From Phoronis australis (Eukaryota; Phoronida; Phoronidae), in assembly GCA_002633005.1 (NCBI GenBank), contig NMRA01001218.1, positions 1,427 through 38,896 on the forward strand: a stretch of 37,470 nt of DNA, read 5' to 3'. The notes below the pieces were generated by a model. That model did not search any database and had not been told where the DNA came from. It saw nothing but the letters and a program-made list of their open reading frames with translations. The position numbers and the translations under genes were made by a program. Shown in pieces: positions 21,441-31,104 of this stretch (within the stretch, counting starts at the first letter, position 1; the number at the start of each line of letters is the position of its first letter).

Positions 21441-21753
21441 GGGCGGATCCAGGTGTTTGAGTTGGGGGGGGGGGGGGGGGGGGGGGNNNNNNNNNNNNNN
21501 NNNCCCAGCCGAAAATGTAGGGATGCAGGGGTCTCGAATTTTTTGAGTTTGTGGACCTTATTACTAAAAAAACAAAAAAAAGTGACTGAGATTTGTTCAA
21601 GGCCTATGCATTGTGCATTCGCCCCCCCACCCGAGCCCCCCCTGGGTGCGCGCATATACTAGTCAGCAATTCGCACCCCGAACTGCCCAATGGTATCTAG
21701 GAGATTTTTAGGGCGGCTATGCCCCCCTTGACCTCCCTCCCTAAATCCGCCAC
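21441..21753. mobile_element. MITE with CAGTGGCGGAT-type ends, broken by a poly-G/N gap
   Basis: The left end gggcggatccagg and right end taaatccgccactgg are inverted and match the 93-bp element at 18458. The interior contains a run of 23 G (21464-21486), 17 N (21487-21503) and C-rich blocks. A fragment of the same interior recurs at 23917-23970 (cccagcc...ctcgaatt...tttgtggacctt). The gap means true length and sequence here are uncertain. Confidence 0.6.
21487..21503. other. Assembly gap (17 N)
   Basis: Seventeen ambiguous bases directly after 23 consecutive G and before CCC. The gap probably results from failure to sequence or assemble a homopolymer or G-rich structure. Confidence 0.95.
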
Positions 21754-21939
21754 TGGTGACACATGCAATTCACTAACTGGCAAGACCGAAGTTGTGTGCT
21801 GGAGAGTGGAATGCATTATGCACATGTTTTCGAATAGCAGGAGTTGTAGAGACAGAGAACCCATTTGTAGGTTATTGCACTTAGCGCAGTAGAGATGATC
21901 CTTTCCACCTTGCCCCAGTTTTGCTTTTAGACATATAAT

Positions 21940-24481
21940 GGGGCTATTCGGAGAATTCTCCTCGCGGTGTCGCTGCTGTACTAGTAGTGATTGAATTGCT
22001 CATGCGTCGCTGTCTGCATGTCAACAGCTGGTAAAAACACAGATTGTCATCAAAATACGGCGTCGCGCAAAGCCTTATTATTGCTATTTTCCCCTGGTGC
22101 AAGTCTTCGACAGGTGGTCACAAATTACCAAAAGACCTAAGGTTACTACATTCGTGGAGCATTGCGGTCAAAAGGGTCAACCAACTGACAAAAAGTGTGT
22201 GGGTGCCGAAGCCCCTTTGGGAGACTACATAACGTAACTTGGTAAGTTTTTAGCAATCAAGTTTCTATCGACATCGTTCGGTGATGTTATCCCCACCAGT
22301 TACCCCACTGAATAACGGGTTTATTGAATGGAACTAAGGACGCGGATGCCGGGTAGGCTAGCAGTACATATTCACATATTGTCCTGCAGGGGTAGGAATG
22401 TGCCCAATATAAGAGGTGTATGGTGCGTGACGCTCAGAAGTCAAGGGTGACTTTTTCACAGCAGTTTCTCTTCAAAGCGATGCTATGTCCAATGAAATTC
22501 TCTAGAGTGAGTTTCCTTATTTTATGGCGGACTCCACCCCCAGGACTACCAGATTAGTTACTGAATTAACATGAATAAGCTATTCAGTAAACGTCATAAC
22601 ATTGTATTGGAATAAAAATTGACACCTAGAATGAATTTTACTTGTTGAGGTCAGATGCACATTTTAGGTGTGAAAAATACACATTATTAAATCACTTTTA
22701 GCCTGTTTCACATAGTTTAATTCAGATCTTAAATAAGACTTGTGTACAAAGATTATTTTTTTCTACGTATAAACGTGAAGATGAAACGTCAAGTATGTAT
22801 GTTCTGCCTTACTAAAGTAGTTTTGTCTTGTGTTTTCTTTATAATTTGTTAATATTTCTCTGACTATTCTGTTACAGGTGAGAGAAAACGACCGCCTGAC
22901 CTTCTATTTTACCTTTGGACAAAGTGAAAAGCAATCCTTCAGCATTAACCTGAGAGAATTGAACATAATTCAGAAATTTAGCCCTTGATATGCCTGATTA
23001 TGGACTCCATTGCGTGGGAAAGTTACAATAATTGTTTTTAACAATGTTGTTTCTTTATATACTTTTCTTGCATGTGGAACTTTTGTTGAGGACAAGTTAA
23101 CACAAAACTTAAAATTGTTCGAAGGCCTTCTTGAGAAAGCTCTAAAATAATTACACACACAAACAAATCAAATGCAAAGAAAGGGAATACTTCATTTTGA
23201 TCGCTGCACATTTCTAGAGGTCAACAGGAAAACGACAATTCGCAAGCGTAATCCCTAATCATTTCAGATTTATAAAGAATAAAGAATAAGCACAACTGCA
23301 CTGTGTGGGGCTTTAAAACTGAGGAAATATTGTGGTTTCAATAATTAGTGAAAAACTTGCCTGTTGATGAAAAATTTATTCAATCATCAAAGTGTAACAT
23401 TAACGGGCTTTCTACTGACAATAAGACAATCGATGCATTCACTGAATGTCATTTCCCCATAATGTGTACCAAATTGAAATGTTTTTACCATTAATATAAA
23501 GTCTTCTGAAAGGAAAAGTTAATATCACTTAGTGAGAAAGGACAAGTATTTGTACCAGATGCTTTTGGTTTTCATTTCACAGAGATCTAGTTTTAACAGC
23601 TTATAGAAGCGCTTGTAAAAAGGTCCAGTTTCGGCACGTGGCTTTCCTCCAGGTAACCTCATTCAGCTTCAATTAGATCCTTGAAGGTAAACACAACAGC
23701 ACATCACTTGACTTGTTTTGTGCCCAAAATCTGACCCTGAACTAGACCAGAGTGTCACTACGTCTTCTTTAGCTTCAGTCCAGCATGTTTCTTCCAGGAA
23801 AGGAAGTAAGCTATTGTCTACATATGACTTATTGCCTACGAAAGGCCATCCTCACCAGCGAGGCTGACTTATATAGCAGTCAGATATAGTTCCTCTTCAT
23901 ACATGCGCGCACCCAGCCTTCAATATGGGGGGCTCGAATTCCTGACTTTTGTGGACCTTTTGGTAACAAAAAATATAGTCTAATGGATATTTACGTACCC
24001 TTTGCCATGGCATTGGACTTGGATTGTAATCTCACTAACCAATATCGAGTTAAACATTCAGCATTCATTGATGTAACTGTCACTGATAAATCTGTTAGAA
24101 ATCATTCCATACAATAAGACTGCTTTGAGGTACGAAAACATCCCGAGTGCTACATCAAGTATCGTAACAAGCATCACAACAAACAAAGATTAATCCGACT
24201 GGCGACTGCCGCGAAGTCGGCATCGGCGAGTATCTCAGTTAACAGGCATCAGTAGAATAAACATGGAATAATCGTTAAAATAATCACAAACCTTACCTTT
24301 GTATAAGGTTGTGTTTACTTTCTCTCATAGAAGCACCCTTTTTATGCAATCTCAGATTCAGTTGGAACGCCTATAAGCCATTTCACCATGTATTTAAAGG
24401 GCGCGCGAAATCTAGGCTGTTAATCTATCACCTGTAGTACACGCGCGCCCTCTAGTTAATGTAAATTTTCCGAATAGCCCC
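21940..24481. mobile_element. 2.5-kb element with GGGGCTATTCGG inverted ends and AT flanks
   Basis: The left end ggggctattcggagaatt (21940) and right end aattttccgaatagcccc (to 24481) are inverted repeats of 18 bp with one mismatch. AT lies immediately outside both ends. A 2-bp AT duplication with short inverted repeats is reported for the ISL2EU group, so that is one possibility. No transposase is seen; frames inside (22044-22232, 22970-23158) are short. Near the right end is a second inverted pair gggcgcgcg / cgcgcgccc (24399-24407 and 24442-24450). A fragment of the 21441 repeat lies inside at 23917-23970. Confidence 0.6.
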
Positions 24482-24690
24482 ATTGACACGGAGCAAGATG
24501 CAGGTTCATGATAAGGTCCAGTTTTAGTTAAACTAAACAAAACAAAATAAAACACATTCCTTATTTGAGTTTTGTTTATTGTTTATCTGAAATTTAAGTA
24601 TAAATACCAAAATAGCCATAACAATGGATTGCCAACAGTACATTCTATAAGGTATGTATGAATAAATGTTTTTCAATAAGGCATGGAAAA

Positions 24691-24876
24691 ATGTCGCAAA
24701 CAGCTTGTCCCATCAGCACGCCATGTTTTTGGTCACATCACGTGACCTAATCAATATCAATCCAAAAAGATTTCTGCCCGTCCCTGTCTAGGGCAGAAAT
24801 CTTTTCGGACATACATTCATTAGGTCACGTGATGTGACCAAAAAGATGGCGTGCTGACGGGACAAACTGTTCGCAT
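24691..24876. mobile_element. Palindromic MITE, about 186 bp
   Basis: The two arms are near-perfect complements from atgtcgcaaacag at the left end to ctgttcgcat at the right end, closing on a loop of about 11 bases (gtccctgtcta) flanked by gatttctgccc / gggcagaaatc. Each arm contains tcacgtgacc or its complement, a palindromic E-box of the TFEB/USF type, and 'ggtcacat' blocks. It has no coding potential. The transcript would fold into a long hairpin. Confidence 0.8.
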
Positions 24877-24963
24877 TCAGCTTTTGAAGTACACTAGTTA
24901 ATGAAGAATTTTTTTCTCTTATACATGGCTATGAAGAAAATTTTATTTTTATTTTTGATTCAG

Positions 24964-25037
24964 GACTTTTGGTTTCTTCGTCATAAATGAGGAACTGGCA
25001 AGAGTCTACGGTAGTGATGTGCTGGCTTTCAACAAAG
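24964..25037 (+). other. Possible isolated exon (low support)
   Basis: A good acceptor (tttttgattcag, AG 24962-24963) is followed by an open frame reading TFGFFVINEELARVYGSDV and a possible donor at 25038 (caaag|gtacca). The phases (2 in, 1 out) do not fit between exons 3 and 4 of the Roco gene, so it would need a partner or a separate transcript. The frame stays open for another 130 bases past the donor. I do not recognise the peptide. Confidence 0.2.
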
Positions 25038-26282
25038 GTACCAATTTACAAAAGGTGCCTACCCCAACATATTTTCGCAATGCAAGGGTTATGTCACAAA
25101 TCGTACTGCTTTATCTACTTTGCTTGCAATCAAACAAATTATGTTATTTACTCAGGCACCATATTTTATGTGTCTAATGCATATTTGTTTTGTCTATTAC
25201 TTAGTACTCTGATAAATGTGATTTCTTTGTGGTACTAATAAACAAAATTTATGCCCAATACCATTTCTTAGTTTCATACTGAAAACCGGATGAAGACTTA
25301 AATGTAATGAAACAGAACTGGTAAAGTTGCTACAAACCAACTTTCCATCAACAATAAAGTAACTTTCAATTTATACCATTTTCTGCATCAGACCTCCTAT
25401 CAGTAAGTTTCTTTACCCAGGTGAGGATGGGTTTCTTGGCTTGTAACAAATTCACCTACAGAAAATGACAAGCTGTTTCAAGGCAACTTGATAAACTGAG
25501 GTTTGTTCTATAATGAACTGTCAGTTCTTTCTAGTTCCAGGAATCACTTGTACTTTGAGTAAGGAATGGGCCAAGACAATAAATAGTCAAAATCAAGAGT
25601 TGGTTTAATTGAAGGAAGGCAGGTTCATAGCAGCTTTAACAGCAATGACATAATCACATCAACACAAAATGGATTTTCACTGCTGAAGTTTAACCTGTAT
25701 AACATCAAATGCATTTCACTGCAGTAATTCTCAACACAACAGAAATGTAAATGCAAACAAGAGTTGCAGCACGACATATAATTAATCGAAATATGTTTGA
25801 AGTCATGGACACATTTATATTAATTACGTAGTCAATTCGCACAACCACGTGGACCAACAAAAGCAGATGATGACTGTTGATAGACTCAACATGAACCAAG
25901 TTACATGAGCACTTCAATTAAAAAGCAGGTACTGTATCACAGTTTTGGAGTCAAATGTAAGCAAACAGTGGTCAGGGATTGTTGGTTTACATATATAAAA
26001 AGTAGAATGTCAGATTTATATGCTGTACGGTAAATGAGTAAGATCAAAAATATAGCCGTGTCCTTTTGTATTGACAACAGTCTATATCCACGTCAAGCTA
26101 CTATGCAAAGGTAACTTTAAAATTAGTGTCAAATGTTCACTGAAGCAGTGATAATTCTTTTGATAGATCAAATAACATTTGTTGTCATTGCAAAACCATT
26201 GATCGTCAAGGCAATGAACTGGGTAGCCCCTGGAAGTCATGTGTCAAGTTTGTGCATGCCTTGTTTTTCTCTCAAGCATCTG
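25038..26282. other. Intron 3 stretch; possible 3' UTR of the nested minus-strand gene
   Basis: No coding exon is supported on either strand. The stretch lies directly downstream of the stop of the nested minus-strand gene and could include its 3' UTR. A minus-strand AATAAA hexamer is present near 24930-24955 (plus-strand ttttatttttattttt), but cleavage there is conjecture. Confidence 0.35.
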
Positions 26283-26374
26283 CTAACTATGGACACCGGT
26301 GGCACTGGAGTATAGACCTTTCTTAATCCTTGACAGCATTACTCTTAGATTTCTCACTGAAGTTCCTATGTAGC
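26283..26374 (-). CDS. Nested small membrane protein gene, terminal exon
   Basis: On the minus strand, the acceptor attttacacttacag (complement at 26375-26389) opens an exon with two bases completing Gly, then 29 codons and TAG (complement at 26283-26285). It encodes YIGTSVRNLRVMLSRIKKG followed by LYSSATGVHS. The stretch just after the membrane segment is strongly basic (R, R, R, K, K), which by the positive-inside rule suggests this C-terminal tail is cytosolic. It joins exactly in phase to the exon at 27151-27221. Product family not recognised. Confidence 0.6.
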
Positions 26375-26389
26375 CTGTAAGTGTAAAAT

Positions 26390-27150
26390 ATTGTGAAAAG
26401 TTACAATATAATTGAGCACTGAAACACTAAAACCAAAAATACAGTGCACAGAAAACCACCATTGGGTACAAGTAATGATAACTGTATCTATACCAACAAG
26501 GAAATGCTAGTATCAACAAGTGTGAGAGGTTGCAAGTTAGAAAGATGGTGCAGGAACTAATGCACGTATTGCCAAATTTTCATCGCATCATGATAACTTT
26601 TGATGGCCATTGCCACTTTATGGTTTAATTGGATCCTATAGTTCCAAGACAAGAAAATGAACTCATGGCAACATGGTTATGTCCCAAGTGCTACTCAGCA
26701 GCCGGTCATACTATTATCGTCTTTTAACAAGCAGTAAGAAACCTACATTGAGAGAAAATAAAGTTGCATTTTCACAGAACAATTTCTGCGGCTATAAACC
26801 CTGTTATCCGCGCAAATTAACTTTTGATTTTAACCACTTTCCTCATTCAGATGAGAAATAAGTTTTGGTCTTGCAAAGAACTGTCAGTTCATTATGGTTG
26901 TGACCATGTCAGGTGAATGAAATGGCATGCTGTGACACGTCAACCTAAAGAAACTCAAGTAGTAACAAATTGCAGGAGATTTTCAAGCCCAAAATTCACA
27001 CCTTATTTTTATCAAGTTACAATTCGAGATCAATATCATACTAATGGTACATGGTCTAAATAAACAAGTTGGTTTTCGTGACATAAGGCATGCCTATATC
27101 TACTTTAAATTCCAATAGAGCATAGAGTCTTTACAAGAGCAGACACAAAC
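26390..27150. other. Intron of the nested minus-strand gene; nothing else seen
   Basis: AT-rich, between two supported minus-strand exons. The short plus-strand frame at 26673-26861 has no support. Confidence 0.4.
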
Positions 27151-27221
27151 CTTTGATCCAGATTGTGAGGATGCAGGTGACAAAGAAGATAAGGACAAGG
27201 GTGAACAACAGCTCTGAATCC
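27151..27221 (-). CDS. Nested small membrane protein gene, transmembrane exon
   Basis: A minus-strand exon between the acceptor catcttgcag and donor gtttgt. It has one base in, 23 codons and one base out (71 nt). It starts DSELLFTLVL and continues IFFVTCILTIWIK, an uninterrupted hydrophobic span of about 20 residues closed by Trp-Ile-Lys, so a single transmembrane helix is clear. It joins the upstream exon through an Arg codon (AG+G) and the terminal exon through a Gly codon (G+GC). A single-pass protein with acidic residues before and basic residues after the helix is implied; the organelle is unknown. Confidence 0.65.
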
Positions 27222-28143
27222 CTGCAAGATGACAATAGTGGCATTTGTAAGAAGACATTCAGTTTAAAATTTATTCTGAGGCCTCTACACTGAGAAGTCA
27301 GACATGTATCTATGAATATGAAACAGTGACATTGAATCGACAGATGGAATCGTAAAAAGGCAAATTTTCAAAATAAGGTTTTTAGAAATCATAATTGCTT
27401 CCCACACCAAACATGGTGCACAGAATTTCAACCAGCAGCTGGAGTTAGCTTGCATTTATATTACAGTTGTAAGCGAGTTGAAAATTTTCACATGCAAATT
27501 AATTACATTACAAATGTTCTTTGCTAAACTGGACATCCTCCAAAGCACTGATACATTAGAACAAAAACTTCACACTAAAGTATGGTTTACACAGACCTAA
27601 TATAAATAACTCAAATGAAACACTGCTTCGTGCATTTCAATGTGCATTTCCATGTTTTAATATGGAACAGCAGTGACGCCATCATGTGCGAAGTGCACTC
27701 ATCCTTAAAAAATATCTAATATTTGTCTGGTAAGCTGCTTGACTGTATTCATAAGTTTAGGTGTAAAAGTCTATGTCCAAGCAGTTTTTTTAGTAAAAAA
27801 AGCTTGCTACAGGGGGTTAGTTTGAAAACGCAGATGTAAACGCTTTGATCTAAGTATTTTTGTAAAAAAATCAGTGTGGGGGTTGCTGGTGCACTGCACG
27901 GTGGTAGGGGTAATGCGTTGTCGGAATCACAGACACTCCAAAATATTGGGAATCCCATTTTGGACACCCTAGTTTCGAAATCCTGGGTGAATCCCTGAAT
28001 AGAAATTGAACAGGCTTTAAAGAAGGCATGTTTAAATACTGTAAACCAAACAGTGATATCTTTGGTTAGGATTGTGAGTTGTGAGTTGAATAAAATGTGA
28101 AATGTCACTCCATGAGATATTAAGGAAATGAATGAAACAATAC
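27222..28143. other. Intron of the nested minus-strand gene
   Basis: AT-rich. The minus-strand open frame at 27749-28108 is not bounded by consistent splice sites and its sequence is low complexity in places; not called. Confidence 0.4.
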
Positions 28144-28208
28144 CTCAAGGTTTCTTCAGGTGATGACCAGTCTGGGACTCTTGCAAAGAAGTTTGTAGAG
28201 GGCGTTGT
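28144..28208 (-). CDS. Nested small membrane protein gene, exon before the membrane segment
   Basis: A minus-strand exon with donor gtattg (complement ending at 28143) and acceptor tggtttag (complement 28209-28216), 65 nt: 21 codons plus two bases. It encodes TTPSTNFFARVPDWSSPEET then Leu, and leads into the Arg codon shared with the next exon. The segment is polar and acidic near its end. A second, better acceptor (ctttcag, 14 bases further upstream) would include an in-frame TAG, so the weaker site is chosen. The upstream partner of phase 0 is not resolved, so the N-terminus of this protein is missing from my model. Confidence 0.5.
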
Positions 28209-28737
28209 CTAAACCACTCATTCTGAAAGTACAGATGATGAAGGAGGGTTTAAATACAATTTGACTCACTTTACCAGGAGCAATCACAAGATTTAAGAAT
28301 GTACTTTCAGTCAATTTGTTACACCTTTATGCTTAAAACAACTTTGATTTAATTACCAGAAGGCAAAATTTGTAGCTGAGACAAAATTATTCTAAACTGA
28401 CAGCGACTTAAGAGACTTATAATTGATGAAAATTCCGGCTTACGTTAAAGCCCATAGCCTAATCTCTGTATTCGATACACAACTCGAAAATTTAACAATT
28501 CCATGACATGAGCAAACATAAGATTTGTACTCCAATCACGTGATTTGACTGGCTAATTTTTTGAGGTTGTGAGTTCCAGTAATGTACCTCGACCATGCAG
28601 ATTGCAATTAACCATTTTCTCCTAACCTGCACAGTCTAAGATGGAAATACAGAGAAAAGTGGCCATCAATAACTGAATAAGTTTAGCACACCTATTCTTT
28701 CTTTTAAAACTTAATGGAATAAGAAAGATCAACTTAC

Positions 28738-28819
28738 GGTTACACGGGCCCCTGTAGGTGGTCAGTATTCTCCTAACTGGAAAAAATAAAGCAAATAAGA
28801 CATTCTCAAGTATATCCAT
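28738..28819 (-). CDS. Candidate 5' coding exon of the nested minus-strand gene (unresolved)
   Basis: On the minus strand ATG (complement at 28817-28819, context tcaagATGg) opens a frame MDILENVLFALFFPVRRILT then TYRGPCN, ending at a strong donor gtaagt (complement 28732-28737). A good acceptor (attttttccag) also lies inside it, so the exon may instead be only 28738-28776. It leaves one base, which does not fit the phase-0 acceptor of 28144-28208; a missing exon, or a separate transcript, is needed. Sequence alone cannot decide. Confidence 0.3.
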
Positions 28820-30170
28820 CTTGACCAAGACTTATCCCCCCCCACTGTACTCGGTACGACAAACACTGATATGAGCTTTCTAATAAAGCTATTGGCGTGG
28901 CCAAGTGAAGTCCCTAACACATCCTACAAACATCTCCCCTCTCCCACCACAATTATTTACACCACCTGCCACATTGTTCTGCTAGTTAAAATTGATCTAA
29001 AAGCCCTTTTGTACTTAATTTTGGTCTGAGCAGAGTGTCGACATAAACTCGAAAGTTAATCGAACCGTTTTTACCGGCTTTGGATGTCTAAGTAAACTGT
29101 AGCTGATGATGTTGTCATCAAAGTAATCTAAACGTAGTGCAGATGCAACACTGTTACACCAGGATTTTTTAATGTGATAATTTGGGAACATTGACATGTG
29201 CTAATGGACACAAAAACCTATTTCTAATTCGATTAGTGACTACTCCAGCAAATATGAGCAGCTTTTAGCGACAACATTACCCTGTAATTGTCGATGATAG
29301 CAGTGGCCCCTGACAATAACTTCTTCGATGTAACCGAAGTTAATCATTCATACTACCGTACACCACAGCATCGACGCTCCGCTTGTCTACTGTGAAGTCA
29401 ACTGGCACAGTTAACTTCGATTCAGGACCGTAGTTAACCCTCCATACTGACTGCAACTCCCCAAAACATCGCCATGTCGACGTTAGAATAAAAGGGCCTT
29501 ACCTGTTTTAACTACATGTTAAAACACTAACATGGTGTAACTAGTCCGGGTCAGCGTGAATCAGTACTACTACTAGTACTAGTAGTATTAGAACAAAAAC
29601 TGAACAGCTGATCGAATTGTAGCCAGCCAGCTAGCTGTATGATGACTGTATATATATACAGCTTTGTAAAAAGGCTAATCGAATTGAGGCTCTTCAAAAT
29701 GATTCGGGTCCGATGTATGCTGACTGAGATCAGTCACCCATCAGTGATTGCTCTAAACGTGTATACGAGTCATTGAACATTTCACAAACAGCACACTTAC
29801 TGACTTATACTTGTCCATCGAAAGTCTGGTATTGTTCATTTGTTGTAATGTAAAACCTTCACGAGTTCGAACATTCAGTCTTGTCCTCATTGTTTCTCAC
29901 CTATCGAACGAGTCGATTACAGGTACAAGGTTTGTTGGTAATTCCGCTTTTTGTACTGGCTAACACGTCTTTCTGAATCTCGTAGAGCAGGATGACTGCG
30001 TTTCGCCTTCGAACGTACACTTCGTAGATCTACTTCTCCCCGCCATTTGTATAAATTCTGTTGACCTCTAGATCTGTGGCTGCGCATGTGTTGTTGTAAT
30101 GTTTGTAATCTGTTTAGCAGTCGGGATACTAAATTCTTTGTAAACATTTCATTCGTTTGTAGTATTTACG
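28820..30170 (-). promoter_or_regulatory. Possible 5' UTR exons and promoter side of the nested minus-strand gene
   Basis: Minus-strand donors with good consensus lie at 29497-29502 (aaaacag|gtaagg) and 29895-29900 (gatag|gtgaga). The second ends a 250-bp region containing a basic 76-codon frame (29917-30147) that stops before the donor, so if transcribed it would be an upstream open frame. No TATA box in a convincing position. All of this is weak inference. The rest of the stretch holds no recognisable gene. Confidence 0.25.
29568..29587. repeat. 20-bp perfect palindrome
   Basis: tactactagtactagtagta is self-complementary over its full length with no loop. It is a simple CTA/TAG-rich sequence in intron DNA; no known site is matched. 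Confidence 0.7.
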
Positions 30171-30799
30171 ATTTTTTTCAAACTTTTTGCACAAGTTGAA
30201 AGTTAATAACTTTTTTAATTCCATGTCACATAAAAAACCGGCTTAAACGGCGTTAAGAGGTTTTTTCTTCTATAACTCGGACCATAGGCCTTTAACGGCA
30301 CTAATGACTGATATAATCTTGAGCTGGTGATTCAAACGGAGTCGAGTTGCCCACAAAAGTGATCAATTGTAGCGCTGCATCCGAGGGATCTGTTCCGATT
30401 CTGAAAAAGGCAATTTATTTTAAAATGACTGATCACGAAGGTGCTGAATATGATCAGCATTCTTGCTTTCTAATACAACATAACATTAAGTTAATGAATG
30501 TAAAGAACCTTACGAAATCCCCAATTTCTTTATCGTTTTTATGGTTGCGACCCGCTGTATGTAGTGAGCCACTGCACCGCAGTATTAGCATTGCAATCGG
30601 CCTCATTGCATAGGGTCCTATCAGATGTTCACCGTACTATAAGCTGACCTCAAGTCTGAAATGACGAGCTGAGAGTTTACCCATTTCCCTAATGAGAGTG
30701 GGGTGTTTTCTAATTGTCAGAGGCTGAACTATGTTGATAAATAAGCTTAATGAGCTATTTATTATAACATATTTCTTTTTCAGAAACATTTTAATCCCA
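30171..30799. other. Intron 3 stretch without a recognisable gene
   Basis: AT-rich; the plus-strand frame at 30347-30613 has no splice support or family resemblance. Confidence 0.4.
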
Positions 30800-30850
30800 T
30801 GGCTGTTGTTAAATACGTCGCTGCATTAGAAATGTTGAGTAGTCACACTT
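30800..30850 (+). repeat. Duplicated intron module, copy 3
   Basis: 'atggctgttgttaaatacgt' followed by 'gcattagaaatgtt' and 'agtcacactttt' matches the modules at 15590-15645 and 17298-17345, in the same orientation and again upstream of a CxxCG exon (real exon 4 and a decayed copy). Confidence 0.6.
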
Positions 30851-30924
30851 TTGCAGTAACTTGATGATGAAGAAATCTTAGCTACTGTCATATTAACTCA
30901 TGTACTTAATGACTGATATGTTTG

Positions 30925-30985
30925 ATTTAATGTTTTAGGAGATTGTTAATGTGAATGGTGTGGATGTATTATGGCAAGATATTGT
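30925..30985 (+). pseudogene. Decayed copy of exon 2
   Basis: The acceptor context gatttaatgttttag (AG 30939-30940) and following 'gagattgttaatgtgaatgg' parallel exon 2 (gatttgatgttctag, then gattgtgaaagatgtgg). In the expected phase the frame meets TGA within five codons, and the Cys codons and donor are not intact. It is a relic of exon duplication. Confidence 0.5.
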
Positions 30986-31026
30986 ACTTATTAATAATTG
31001 ATATGACATTGTATTTGCTGTTGTAG

Positions 31027-31104
31027 TGATATACAGTGTTGCACCTGTGGTGAAAATGTTAAATTGGCCATAACGGATCGCATTGGAGGGTGGGATGAAG
31101 AGAG
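31027..31104 (+). CDS. Roco gene exon 4: CxxCG knuckle 3
   Basis: A 78-nt exon between the acceptor tttgctgttgtag (AG 31025-31026) and donor gtatgt (31105). Phase 2 on both sides: one base in, 25 codons, two bases out. It encodes DIQCCTCGENVKLAITDRIG then GWDEE. CTCGE followed by Val-Lys aligns with the knuckles of exons 2 and 3; the first Cys pair is CC. It joins exon 5 through an Arg codon (AG+G), leading to GALFGPEALKCL. The neighbouring intron carries a decayed exon copy and module copy 3. Confidence 0.75.

Noticed and set aside
21364-21662. Proline- or glycine-rich frames across the N gap
   Set aside because: They are translations of the poly-G/C run and ambiguous bases inside a MITE.
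22861-22960. Possible exon after 'ctattctgttacag' at about 22878
   Set aside because: The acceptor looks fair, but the sequence lies within a transposon-like element and has no matching donor or phase with the Roco exons.
29917-30147. Basic 76-residue minus-strand frame as a gene
   Set aside because: It has no recognisable family and stops before a nearby donor. It is kept only as part of a possible 5' UTR region.
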